A DNA stretch of 64,000 bases. It comes from Flavobacterium sp. HBTb2-11-1. Its GTDB lineage: Bacteria > Bacteroidota > Bacteroidia > Flavobacteriales > Flavobacteriaceae. Position 1 is the first letter of the stretch, and every line of letters begins with the position of its first letter. The position numbers and the translations under genes are program-made. This document shows, one piece after another, positions 42,385 to 51,284 of this stretch. The stretch lies in NCBI RefSeq assembly GCF_009826975.1, contig NZ_WUMO01000001.1, forward strand, positions 806,001-870,000, in the 5' to 3' direction. The notes beneath the pieces were generated by a model that was given only the letters and a program-made list of their open reading frames with translations, did no database searches and was not told where the DNA came from.

Positions 42385-43638
42385 ATGGAAACTATTATAA
42401 ATCGAGATATTGCCAAAGTAAAAGCGCTGAAGAAAATGAAGCGAAATGCTTTGGGGCTTTTGGGCGTCGCAGTGTTGTTATTTATAATTGCTATTTACTT
42501 TAAAATTCCGATGCTTCAGGCTTTTAGTGAAGCCGCGATGGTGGGCGGAATCGCCGATTGGTTTGCTGTCGTGGCATTATTTCGCCATCCAATGGGAATA
42601 CCGATTTGGCATACGGCAATTATTCCGACTAAGAAAAATGAAATTGGAGAGAACTTAGGAAATTTTGTATCTGAAGAGTTTTTAGATAGAGAAAAATTAG
42701 AAATAAAATTAGACGAATTCAATTTTGCAACTAAAGCTTCAGATTGGCTTTCGAAAGAAGAAAATGCAAATAAAATTGCCAATGCAGTTGCTGTAAATGT
42801 AATTCCGGGAATTTTACGAACGATAAAAGATGAAGATGTCAGAAGGTTTATTCAGGTTCAGTTTGCGGCAAAAATTGAAGGAATAAATTTTGGAGATTGG
42901 GTGGCGCTGGCATTAGAACCTTTGCAAAAAGGTAATTTGAAAAATCAGATGCTAACGAATCTTTTGGAAGTTATGAGCACCGAATTGACTGCTAATAAAG
43001 ATCTGATTAGGCACAAAGTAAAAGCATCTACTCCGTTTTTAAGCTTCGGATTGGCTGATAAAAGTATTACAGAAGGCGTTTTTAATGGTTTACAGGATTT
43101 TTTGAATGAAGCTAAAAAGCCAGAAAGCGCTGTACATCTAAAAATTGACGAATACATTTTTAATTTCTTGGAAAAGGTAAAAAACTCAGAAGAGATGAGA
43201 GTTAAAATTAACGATATGATTTTGAGTTTTGTTGGCAAAAAAGAAGTGCAGGATTATATCAATAGCATTTGGGATGAAATTAAATTATCAATTACGAATG
43301 ATTTAAATAAAGGTGATGATTCTTCGATTAAAAATAATATTGCAGCATTGATTCAGACTTTTGGAAACGGAATTAAAGAAGATCCTATAATGATTGATAA
43401 AATAAACAGCTTTATTAAAAATGATTTGCTTTCGATGCTTTTAAATAACAAAAAAGTAATTGGAGATTTGATTTCGTCAACCGTAAAAAGCTGGGATGGA
43501 AAGGAAGTGTCTGAAAAATTGGAACTAGAAATAGGAAAGGATCTTCAATACATTAGAATCAATGGAACCTTGGTAGGTGGGTTTATTGGTCTTGTAATTT
43601 ATGGAGTGGAGCAATTGTATCATTTGATTATTATGTAA
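42385..43638 (+). CDS. DUF445 membrane protein
   Basis: A 417-residue protein of the DUF445 (YheB/YjiN-like) family. An N-terminal hydrophobic helix (LGLLGVAVLLFIIAIYF) is followed by the family's FSEAAMVGGIADWFAVVALFRHPMGIPIWHTAIIP and NEIGENLGNFV. A long helical middle and a C-terminal membrane segment (GGFIGLVIYGVEQLYHLII) complete it. Probably an inner-membrane anchor with a large coiled-coil part. Function unknown. Confidence 0.92.
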   Translation: METIINRDIAKVKALKKMKRNALGLLGVAVLLFIIAIYFKIPMLQAFSEAAMVGGIADWFAVVALFRHPMGIPIWHTAIIPTKKNEIGENLGNFVSEEFLDREKLEIKLDEFNFATKASDWLSKEENANKIANAVAVNVIPGILRTIKDEDVRRFIQVQFAAKIEGINFGDWVALALEPLQKGNLKNQMLTNLLEVMSTELTANKDLIRHKVKASTPFLSFGLADKSITEGVFNGLQDFLNEAKKPESAVHLKIDEYIFNFLEKVKNSEEMRVKINDMILSFVGKKEVQDYINSIWDEIKLSITNDLNKGDDSSIKNNIAALIQTFGNGIKEDPIMIDKINSFIKNDLLSMLLNNKKVIGDLISSTVKSWDGKEVSEKLELEIGKDLQYIRINGTLVGGFIGLVIYGVEQLYHLIIM

Positions 43639-43668
43639 TATCCGCAATGACAAAAATGAGTAAAAACA

Positions 43669-43702
43669 AAAAGAGGCAAATTTTAAAATTTGCCTCTTTT
43701 TT
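43669..43702. terminator. Bidirectional terminator between DUF445 and gpmI genes
   Basis: AAAGAGGCAAATTTT / AAAATTTGCCTCTTT is a nearly continuous palindrome with A and T runs on both sides, so it can end transcription on both strands. Confidence 0.85.
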
Positions 43703-43720
43703 GAGTTCTATTTTTTTTTA

Positions 43721-43746
43721 AAATGAACTTATATCACTTATATGGT
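43721..43746. repeat. 26-bp dispersed repeat, copy 2
   Basis: Identical to the 26 bp at 40492-40517, again next to a hairpin and 10 bp before the 3' end of a minus-strand gene (gpmI). Confidence 0.85.
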
Positions 43747-43755
43747 TTTAAAAAA

Positions 43756-45273
43756 TTACAAAAGTGAATGACAAGTCATTGCATTTGGCTGCTGAATGCC
43801 CATTAACTCTAAAATAGTAGGAGCAATGTCACCTAAAACGCCATCTTGAATGCTTTTCAGTTGTTTATCAACCAAAATAATCGGCACTGGGTTTGTTGTG
43901 TGAGCCGTATTTGGAGAACCATCAGGGTTAATCATGGTTTCGCAGTTTCCGTGGTCAGCGATTACGATTGTTGTATAATCATTTGCAAGAGCAGCGTCGA
44001 TTACTTTTTTCGCGCAAGCGTCAACAGCTTCACAAGCTTTAATTGCTGCTTCCATAATTCCGGTATGTCCAACCATGTCTCCGTTTGCGAAGTTCAGACA
44101 AACGAAATCAACTTCGCCTTTGTTCAATTCTGGTACAAGAGCATCAGCCAATTCGTAAGCGCTCATTTCTGGTTTCAAATCATAGGTGGCTACTTTTGGA
44201 GAGTTTCTTAAGATTCTTTCTTCGCCTTCAAAAGGAGTTTCTCTACCTCCAGAGAAGAAGAATGTTACGTGCGGATATTTTTCAGTTTCGGCAATTCTGA
44301 TTTGTTTTTTGCCTGCTTTTTCTAAAACCTCACCAAGAGTTTCGGTGATATTATCTTTGTTGTAAACTACTTTTACGTTTTGGTATGTTTCATCGTAGTT
44401 TGTCAATGTTACATAATATAGGTTTAGTTTGTGCATGTTCTGCTCGTGGAAATCTTGCTGAGAAAGCGCTTCAGTAAGTTCACGACCTCTGTCTGTTCTA
44501 AAGTTAAAGAAAATTACAACATCGCCTTCGACAATAGTAGCAAGAGGTTTTGCATTTTCGTCAACGATAACAACAGGCTCGATAAATTCGTCAGTAACAT
44601 CTTTTTCGTAGCTTGACAAAACACTTGCAACAGCATTTGTTGATGGAGTTCCAACACCGTTTACAACTAAGTCGTAGGCTAATTTTACTCGTTCCCAACG
44701 TTTGTCACGATCCATCGCATAATAACGTCCAACGATAGAAGCAATTTTTACAGGAGTATCTTTAATATAGTCTTCTAAATCGTGAATATATTTTGCTCCA
44801 GATTTTGGGTCAACATCACGTCCGTCTGTAAAAGCGTGAACATAAACCTGATCTAAACCGTATTCTTGCGAAGCATCGATTAGTCCGCGAAGGTGTGAAG
44901 TATGTGAGTGGACACCACCATCTGAAACTAATCCTAAAAAGTGTACTTTTTTATTGTTGTTTTTGGCATACGTAAAAGCATCAATTAAAACTTGCTCTTT
45001 TGCCAAAGTTTTGTGTTCTACAGCTAAATTTATTTTGGCTAAATCTTGGTATACAATTCTTCCTGCGCCTAGATTCATGTGTCCAACCTCGCTATTTCCC
45101 ATTTGCCCTTCAGGAAGACCAACATTTAATCCGTCAGTTCTAAGCTGTGCGCTTGGGTAATTTTTATAAAGACTGTTTATAAAAGGAACATTTGCATTGT
45201 CTATTGCAGATACTTTAGGGTCAGGAGATTTTCCCCAACCATCCAAAATCATAAGGATAACTTTTTTGTTCAT
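43756..45273 (-). CDS. gpmI: 2,3-bisphosphoglycerate-independent phosphoglycerate mutase
   Basis: A 505-residue alkaline-phosphatase-fold mutase of glycolysis. Asp11 in LDGWG and the phosphoserine Ser61 in GQMGNSEVGHMNLGAGR are the key residues. The Mn ligands follow in VDACAKKVIDAA, VIADHGNCE and TAHTTNPVP. Length matches the family (about 510). A -7 box lies 18 bp upstream. Stand-alone gene. Confidence 0.97.
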   Translation of the reverse strand: MNKKVILMILDGWGKSPDPKVSAIDNANVPFINSLYKNYPSAQLRTDGLNVGLPEGQMGNSEVGHMNLGAGRIVYQDLAKINLAVEHKTLAKEQVLIDAFTYAKNNNKKVHFLGLVSDGGVHSHTSHLRGLIDASQEYGLDQVYVHAFTDGRDVDPKSGAKYIHDLEDYIKDTPVKIASIVGRYYAMDRDKRWERVKLAYDLVVNGVGTPSTNAVASVLSSYEKDVTDEFIEPVVIVDENAKPLATIVEGDVVIFFNFRTDRGRELTEALSQQDFHEQNMHKLNLYYVTLTNYDETYQNVKVVYNKDNITETLGEVLEKAGKKQIRIAETEKYPHVTFFFSGGRETPFEGEERILRNSPKVATYDLKPEMSAYELADALVPELNKGEVDFVCLNFANGDMVGHTGIMEAAIKACEAVDACAKKVIDAALANDYTTIVIADHGNCETMINPDGSPNTAHTTNPVPIILVDKQLKSIQDGVLGDIAPTILELMGIQQPNAMTCHSLL

Positions 45274-45290
45274 TGCATTTTTGTTTTCTA

Positions 45291-45298
45291 CAAATATA
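45291..45298 (-). promoter_or_regulatory. -7 box for gpmI
   Basis: Minus-strand TATATTTG, 18 bp before the ATG. Confidence 0.55.
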
Positions 45299-45414
45299 AG
45301 GCATTTCTAAAGTTTGAAACCTGAGGAATGTTACATTTATATTTAATAAAATGAACTATAAAAAAAAATATTGATTTAATTGAAGAAGCCTTTATTTTTT
45401 AAAATTAATTCACG

Positions 45415-47844
45415 CTAAGCTCTTTTTCTGATCTTATTTTTGACAGCATTGTAGTCGATAAAGTATTTTACGCTAACGGAAAAGATGTGCTTTAAGGCAT
45501 CATTGTTTAATAGTCCTGCTACATTGTGTCTGAAATCTTTATCAATAACTCGTTCAAAATTAGAGGCATTGTTTCTATATAAAGCAGAAATCTGACTCCC
45601 TGGCGCGAACCACCAAGAATAAGACAAATCGGCATTCCAAGAATAAAAGCTTGAATTTTTATTGGTAGTATATTGTGGATACGGACTAAGTTCTCCATTT
45701 GGTTCTAAAGCCAGAATGTCTTTATTATCAGCATAAGACCAATATTGGCGGACAGCCAGATTTATAGTCATAGCGCTGTTTATAGCATATTTGCCTCCTA
45801 ATGTATTAGAATACGTAATAACATTTCGGTTGGCAAAAACAATATCATTTGGAGTGGCTTTGTTATCATCGCCATCAACCTGATCGATGTAGCCTTTATT
45901 ATTGTTTTTTCGAATATAGCTAAAGAAATAAGTTAGCAATAATTTGTCGCTGAAACGATATCTTGGACCAATATCAAATCCGTATGTAATACGATCAGAT
46001 TCATCAAACACATTAAAAGTTCCATTGAGATCAATTGCAAATTTGTGGTTATAATTGGTTGAAATGCTTCCCCAAGTTTCTATTTTTCTCGGAATTGTTA
46101 CATATCTGTTTTCCGCGCGCGGTTCATAATAATCATTGATTTCTAATGGGTAAAACGTAATGTCTGTTCCGTAATAATTATTTTTTACTGTTGTTAAATT
46201 TAAATTCGCATTAATATTATTGTCTTGTAATTTTCCAGATTCTTTATTGAATTCGGTATACATATTATAGTTAATTCTAAACGTGTTGAATTTTTTTGTC
46301 GGATTTAAAATTCTATAATTGGCATTTCCGTAAATGTTGTAATAATTCGTGTAGAAATTAATGCCTAGATCATTAGGGTCGTAATCTTTAGTTACAAAAT
46401 CAGAACCTATGCTATATCTATAATTTCCGCTCGTTTCGGCCAAAGTTATTGTCGAAAAAACACCGCTTTTATCTTTGATGTCATTTATTAAACTGTATTT
46501 TACATTTCCGAATAGACTATAAGTATTGGCTTTTGTATTTAAGTCCCAAGCCAGACCTGTTACGTTGGCATCTCTAGAATGTCCGTTGCGGCTAACATTT
46601 GTATTAATAAAAGTAACCGACGAATTTTTTCTGAAACGCTGGTCTAAAACCAAAACATTATAATTGGTGAGTGTCTCTACAATTGCACGTCTTGTTTCTC
46701 CGCTTTCAGTATTTTTTATGGTAGCAAAAGTTTTTTCTGTAACGGCGTTTAAAACACCAATTCCAAGCCCGTTTTTTGTTCTTCCTGATAATTTTAAGGC
46801 ATTAACCAAATTTACAGCTGCGGGCAATTCTGTAATTTCTTCGTTTTCATTTAATGAAGGATCTATGGATGGAGCGCCTCCAATTCTTCGAGAATAAAAT
46901 GTATTTCCTTTGCTGAACAAGTCTGTTCCTTCTGTAAAAAACGCTCTATTTTCGTTAAATTTCTGTTCAAAAGGCCCAAGATTTAAAATCTGATCGTCAT
47001 ATTTGGTCTGTCCAAAATCTGGAATTAAAATGGCATCAATAGTAAAAGCATCAGTTATGCCATATTTAATATCCATTCCTCCTTTAATTGTTCCGTATGT
47101 TTTTTGTCCGTCTGCAGCGTTTAGGTAATATGATGCATAAGGCATAAAAAACAGTCGGGTAGGAGGTTTAATGTTTTGAATTCCTTCCAGAGTTCCTGCC
47201 TGCTGTGTAAAAGTTCCAATCTTTCTGTCAACAAAATTCCAAGTATACTTAAAACGGTCACGTTTAATTTCTCTGAAAAAATTAATTCCCCAGATTTGTT
47301 TGTTTTCTCCAGAAAAACGCAATGCCGAGTATGGAATTTTCATCTCGACAATCCATCCGTTTTCTGCTATAGCTGCTTTACTGATCCAGACCGCATCCCA
47401 AGAATAGTCTTCGCCATTTGCATCGGTCATAATGCAATCGCCTTGAACATCGGCTGCAGAGACATAAAACATAAAATCTTGCTGGCCGTCATTAAAACCA
47501 TTTATAAAAACACCAAAAAGATCTGCGGTTCCAAAATTATCGCGCTGAGAGATTTCCTTTAAAATTTTTGAAGGTTCGTCATCATACATCATTGCTCCAA
47601 TATAAACCGCATCGTTGTTATATATGACTCTGACTTCAGTACGTTTTTCATACGGAATAGCTTTTCCGTTGTCTGGTTCTAGCATGATAAAGTCTGTAGC
47701 AACCGGTACGCCTTCCCATGCAGGCTCATCTAGTTTTCCATCAATAGATATGGTATGCGAAGTTACTTGCGCCTGAATTGACTTTTTTTGGCCATAACTC
47801 CATATAGAGAATAATAGAAAATAGAATAATATGATTTTTTTCAT
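45415..47844 (-). CDS. DUF5916 outer-membrane protein with CBM9-like domain
   Basis: An 809-residue exported protein (signal IILFYFLLFSIWSYGQ). Residues 25-220 form a carbohydrate-binding-module family 9-like domain: ISIDGKLDEPAWEGVPVATD, VRVIYNNDAVYIGAMMYDD, GWIVEMKIPYSALRF. The remaining 580 residues are DUF5916, rich in alternating aromatic strands (YASYYLNAADG, TYFFSYIRKNN) that predict a large outer-membrane barrel. Common in Bacteroidota; ligand and role unknown. It is a single gene with a TAnnTTTG box 26 bp upstream. Confidence 0.9.
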   Translation of the reverse strand: MKKIILFYFLLFSIWSYGQKKSIQAQVTSHTISIDGKLDEPAWEGVPVATDFIMLEPDNGKAIPYEKRTEVRVIYNNDAVYIGAMMYDDEPSKILKEISQRDNFGTADLFGVFINGFNDGQQDFMFYVSAADVQGDCIMTDANGEDYSWDAVWISKAAIAENGWIVEMKIPYSALRFSGENKQIWGINFFREIKRDRFKYTWNFVDRKIGTFTQQAGTLEGIQNIKPPTRLFFMPYASYYLNAADGQKTYGTIKGGMDIKYGITDAFTIDAILIPDFGQTKYDDQILNLGPFEQKFNENRAFFTEGTDLFSKGNTFYSRRIGGAPSIDPSLNENEEITELPAAVNLVNALKLSGRTKNGLGIGVLNAVTEKTFATIKNTESGETRRAIVETLTNYNVLVLDQRFRKNSSVTFINTNVSRNGHSRDANVTGLAWDLNTKANTYSLFGNVKYSLINDIKDKSGVFSTITLAETSGNYRYSIGSDFVTKDYDPNDLGINFYTNYYNIYGNANYRILNPTKKFNTFRINYNMYTEFNKESGKLQDNNINANLNLTTVKNNYYGTDITFYPLEINDYYEPRAENRYVTIPRKIETWGSISTNYNHKFAIDLNGTFNVFDESDRITYGFDIGPRYRFSDKLLLTYFFSYIRKNNNKGYIDQVDGDDNKATPNDIVFANRNVITYSNTLGGKYAINSAMTINLAVRQYWSYADNKDILALEPNGELSPYPQYTTNKNSSFYSWNADLSYSWWFAPGSQISALYRNNASNFERVIDKDFRHNVAGLLNNDALKHIFSVSVKYFIDYNAVKNKIRKRA

Positions 47845-48145
47845 TGGTTTTTTGATGCGAAATAAAGTGCAAATGTATTTTTTATAGTAGCAATAGACTC
47901 AATTTTGTTGTACTTGTTACAGTTTCGGTTTCTAGATTCTTCATTTAGTTTTGGTTTTTTTAAGAAACCGTTTAAAATGTTGTGATTTTTAAAGTAAGAT
48001 AAAATCTTACATAAAAAGCAAATTTGTGTTAATAATGTTAAAGTTTAAGCAAAAAAGCCTTGAAAATCAGACTTGTATTTTGCAAAGCATGAATTTTTTA
48101 TATTTTTGCGATACCCAAATTTTTTGTTTAACCTAAAGAAATTCA
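47845..48145. other. Divergent promoter region
   Basis: 301 bp without a gene. Minus-strand -7 box TACATTTG (47870-47877) serves the DUF5916 gene; a plus-strand promoter at 48078-48108 serves the L,D-transpeptidase gene. Nothing else is evident. Confidence 0.6.
48078..48108 (+). promoter_or_regulatory. Promoter of the first L,D-transpeptidase gene
   Basis: TTTTG (48078-48082), 18 bp, TATTTTTG (48101-48108), a full -33/-7 match; the ATG is 38 bp further on. Confidence 0.65.
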
Positions 48146-48871
48146 ATGATTTACAAAATTTATCCGTTATTTGTGTTTTTGCTATTGTCTTTTGGAAAAG
48201 ATTCAAAAAACACAGCCGATCTTAAAAAAAATGCCATTGTAAAGACGATTGCTAAAGTCGAAAAAGTTACAGTAGATTCTAAAATCGAGAGCGTTTATAA
48301 CTCATTAAATTCAAACAACTTTAAAATGCCTGAGCTTAAAACTTTCTCAGAAGCTTTAAAAGGATTTTATTTGTTGAAAGAAAGAGGAGTAATCAAAAAA
48401 AACATCCTGACACTAATTGATTTTAGTTTGTCATCAAACACTAAGCGTTTGTGGGTGATTGATCTAACAAGTAATACCATTTTGTTTAATTCTCTTGTGG
48501 CTCACGGTAGAAATACTGGTGACGAATTTGCTTCGGCATTTTCAAATCTCAATTCATCATTTAAAAGCAGTTTAGGTTTTTATGCAACTGGTGAAATTTA
48601 TCAAGGAAAACATGGTGCTTCATTGCGTTTAGATGGTTTAGAGAATGGCGTAAATGACAATGCTCGTGAAAGAGGCGTTGTAATGCATGGTGCAGATTAT
48701 GTGTCTGAATCTTTCATCAGAAATCATAAAAGATTAGGCAGAAGTCAAGGCTGTCCAGCAGTTCCCGTTGAATTGACAAACGAAATTATTCAATTAATAA
48801 AAGACAAATCGTGTTTATATATCTATCATCCTTCAAGAAGTTTTGCGATGGAGGAGAGGCTAATTTCTTAA
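48146..48871 (+). CDS. Murein L,D-transpeptidase-like protein (YkuD_2 type)
   Basis: A 241-residue exported protein (hydrophobic start IYKIYPLFVFLLLSFG). The catalytic domain is of the YkuD_2 kind: LWVIDLTSNTILFNSLVAHG, then the signature GVVMHGADYV and RSQGCPAVP with the catalytic Cys203 and the upstream His. It would cross-link peptidoglycan or attach proteins to it in the periplasm. Its last 12 bp overlap the end of the convergent YcbB-like gene. Confidence 0.9.
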   Translation: MIYKIYPLFVFLLLSFGKDSKNTADLKKNAIVKTIAKVEKVTVDSKIESVYNSLNSNNFKMPELKTFSEALKGFYLLKERGVIKKNILTLIDFSLSSNTKRLWVIDLTSNTILFNSLVAHGRNTGDEFASAFSNLNSSFKSSLGFYATGEIYQGKHGASLRLDGLENGVNDNARERGVVMHGADYVSESFIRNHKRLGRSQGCPAVPVELTNEIIQLIKDKSCLYIYHPSRSFAMEERLIS

Positions 48872-50443
48872 TTGCTTATATAAATCCGAATCTAAATCAT
48901 AAATATCAGCTCTAAAAATGAGCTGATTTTTTTTGCTCCATGCTGTCCAATACCATTGATACAAAGCATATTTTTTGGTAATCTTGAAACTCATTGTTGT
49001 TTTACTCGCAATAATAGTATCAATTCTATCTTGTGGCCAATTCCCATCAACATCTAATATATGTTGGGCAAGTTCTAACGGATTTTCAACACGCACACAG
49101 CCAGAACTCATAGAACGGTTGTTGCGTCCAAAAATATTGCGGTGGTTGGTATCGTGAAGATATACGCTGTGATGATTTGGAAACAAAATTTTCATTAATC
49201 CTAATGAATTATCGTAACCTGGACTTTGCACATAACGGTAATTGTTAGGTTTATTTTCATTCCAAGCCATCGGAGAAACTACCTTTCCTGCAGTATCATA
49301 AATAGTAATGTTTTTATTAGCCAGATAATTTCGATTCCTTTTCATTGCCGGAACCACGTCTTCTTTTAAGATTGTTGGAGGAACGGTCCAAGTCGGATTA
49401 AAAACAACTGTTTTTAAAAAAGAAGTAATTATAGGTGTTCTTCTTTTGCTTGTTCCAACGACAACATTTCTAACCAGAGTGGTGTCCTTATTTTCAACAA
49501 CATTTAAACTGTAATCGGGAATGTTGATGATAAAATAATTTTCAGCCAATTCTGATGGATACCACCTCCAGCGCTCCAAATTGGCAATAATCTGTTTTTT
49601 TCTTTCTTCTTTAGAATAGTTCAAAGCCCGAATAGTTCCAGCTCCGATAACCCCGTCAGAAGCTAGACCGTGCCTTTCTTGGAATCTTTTTATTGCCTCA
49701 AAAGTCTTGTGGTTGTAAATATTGCTAAGACTGTCTTTTCCAGTCATATCATTCCAATACAAAAGCCTTTTTTTAATGTTTGTTAAAGCGGGATTGGTAT
49801 CGTTTAAAACAATTTTATTAGTTGCTTCAATGGTGTTTATTTTGTCATCAGGAAAAGTATTGATGATTTCCAGCGCTTTTAGGAGCTCTTTATAGGTTTG
49901 TGTTTTAGGCTGAATGTTTTCGACAATGCTGTCTAATTTATTTTTGTTGAATCCTTTAATTAAAACAGAATTCACATCAAATTCTTTTTCGTCCAAATCC
50001 CAATTGGTATACAATTTCTTAGGATCTAGTTTTCCTTTATAGATATGGTTTAGAAATTTTTCAAAATTAAAAGTCAGCAAAATATCATACTTAGCTAAAT
50101 CTTTATCGTTTAACGAAGCGACTTTACTTTCGAATTTTTTTAGTTGAGATATTTTATAATCTTCTGGTTCTAAGCCTAGCTCTTCAGATTTTTCTAATTG
50201 CGATAAAACAAAAGTCCTCTTTTTAAGATTTCCCCATACGGTTTGATTCTCAGATGCGGCGTAAAACTGTTTTATGGTTTCATTTTTATAAGTTCCTATT
50301 AATGCTGTGTCTATTTCAACTGTTCTCTCGTCGGTAAGTATAATTGCTGGCACCTTTTTTTTGACAATAGGTGCGGGTTTCGGGTCTTCTTTTTTACAGC
50401 CCAGAAAAAGGCATATTACTACTAATGAGTAAAGTTTTTTCAT
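48860..50443 (-). CDS. YcbB-like L,D-transpeptidase lipoprotein
   Basis: A 527-residue lipoprotein (lipobox FLGC, Cys16). Domains in order: a scaffold region (about 40-230), a peptidoglycan-binding_1 motif (FQERHGLASDGVIGAGTIRALN, about 250-275), and a YkuD catalytic domain with HDTNHRNIFG and SMSSGCVRVENP (Cys449). The same order as E. coli YcbB/LdtD. It forms 3-3 cross-links in peptidoglycan. The ATG comes 1 bp after the end of a decayed GNAT reading frame, which suggests the two once formed an operon. Confidence 0.93.
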   Translation of the reverse strand: MKKLYSLVVICLFLGCKKEDPKPAPIVKKKVPAIILTDERTVEIDTALIGTYKNETIKQFYAASENQTVWGNLKKRTFVLSQLEKSEELGLEPEDYKISQLKKFESKVASLNDKDLAKYDILLTFNFEKFLNHIYKGKLDPKKLYTNWDLDEKEFDVNSVLIKGFNKNKLDSIVENIQPKTQTYKELLKALEIINTFPDDKINTIEATNKIVLNDTNPALTNIKKRLLYWNDMTGKDSLSNIYNHKTFEAIKRFQERHGLASDGVIGAGTIRALNYSKEERKKQIIANLERWRWYPSELAENYFIINIPDYSLNVVENKDTTLVRNVVVGTSKRRTPIITSFLKTVVFNPTWTVPPTILKEDVVPAMKRNRNYLANKNITIYDTAGKVVSPMAWNENKPNNYRYVQSPGYDNSLGLMKILFPNHHSVYLHDTNHRNIFGRNNRSMSSGCVRVENPLELAQHILDVDGNWPQDRIDTIIASKTTMSFKITKKYALYQWYWTAWSKKNQLIFRADIYDLDSDLYKQLRN

Positions 50444-50444
50444 T

Positions 50445-50767
50445 TTATAATTTTTTAAACATCAAATGTGTTCGTCAACATCTAATCGCAAATGCTTCAC
50501 CAAGTATTTGGTTATTCATCTTTTGATGGGTTCCAAAACAGCCATCCCTCGAATCTGAGCTTGATTTTGAGCGGCAAATATAGGATTGATTTTTTCGAAT
50601 AACGAAATAATTCCTGTTAAATTTTCGTTTTCAAATAAACCGAAATGATGCGTAGATTCTAGGTCGTCTCCTTCAAAGACACAGCTTTCTATAGGTTTTT
50701 CTTTTCTTAAAACAGGTTGACGAACAGTATAAGTTTCTTTTGATGGAATTTCTCTGATTGTAATCAT
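50445..50767 (-). pseudogene. Decayed GNAT N-acetyltransferase gene
   Basis: The first 83 codons read as the N-terminal half of a GNAT acetyltransferase (IREIPSKETYTVRQPVLR, IESCVFEGDDLESTHHFGLF, IRGMAVLEP) and stop at 50516. Past the stop, the other frame reads LGEAFAIRC, stop, RTHLMFKKL, stop, like a typical GNAT end (F-x-I-x-x-V-G-x-H-x-x-M-x-K-x-L). About 60 middle codons, including the acetyl-CoA loop, are missing. So an internal deletion plus frame changes have inactivated it. The remnant ends next to the transpeptidase start. The truncated ORF could be mistaken for a small real gene. Confidence 0.7.
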
Positions 50768-50860
50768 GATTTTTTGAAAAAATAATGCTTTTATAACTTT
50801 TTAATTTTAAATAAGTTATGAAAAAATGTTGAATTTTATTGATTTTTTTTGCCCAAAAGC

Positions 50861-50892
50861 TTGTTTTGAACTGAACTTTCTTTCTATATTTG
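50861..50892 (+). promoter_or_regulatory. Promoter of tRNA-Gly(UCC) copy 1
   Basis: TTG at 50861, 21 bp, TATATTTG at 50885-50892; the tRNA starts 11 bp later. Confidence 0.6.
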
Positions 50893-50902
50893 CACAACCA
50901 AT

Positions 50903-50975
<73 letters not shown>

Positions 50976-51025
50976 CTAAAAGTAAACACGTTTTACTTAT
51001 GTGAGAATAAAATTTTTGATTTTTA

Positions 51026-51057
51026 TTTTGTTTTAAAGATTAAATTTTTTAGTTTTG
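51026..51057 (+). promoter_or_regulatory. Promoter of tRNA-Gly(UCC) copy 2
   Basis: TTTTG at 51026-51030, 19 bp, TAGTTTTG at 51050-51057. The second tRNA thus has its own promoter. Confidence 0.65.
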
Positions 51058-51069
51058 CACCCGATTAAT

Positions 51070-51142
<73 letters not shown>

Positions 51143-51146
51143 CTTC

Positions 51147-51178
51147 AAAAGCCTCAAACATTTGTTTGAGGCTTTTTT
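51147..51178 (+). terminator. Terminator after the second tRNA-Gly
   Basis: Stem AAAAGCCTCAAACA / TGTTTGAGGCTTTT with a 2-nt loop and six T. Confidence 0.9.
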
Positions 51179-51199
51179 GTTTTTAGACTAGACGTAAAT

Positions 51200-51281
51200 T
51201 CCAATATTTTTAAAATTCCAAATTCCAATTCTGTATTCGTTATGTTGACTTAATTTTGGAATTTGGAATTTAAAAATTGGG
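51200..51281. repeat. Inverted repeat (AAATTCCAAATTCCAA type)
   Basis: Left arm CCAATATTTTTAAAATTCCA-AATTCCAATT and right arm AATTTTGGAATTTGGAATTT-AAAAATTGG pair almost fully around a 20-bp middle. It lies 4 bp past the pepE stop and may also end pepE transcription. Confidence 0.75.
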
Positions 51282-51284
51282 ATT

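Noticed and set aside
50673..50897. 74-codon minus-strand ORF upstream of the GNAT fragment
   Set aside because: It overlaps the tRNA-Gly promoter and the GNAT start in another frame and has only Lys-rich low-complexity sequence.
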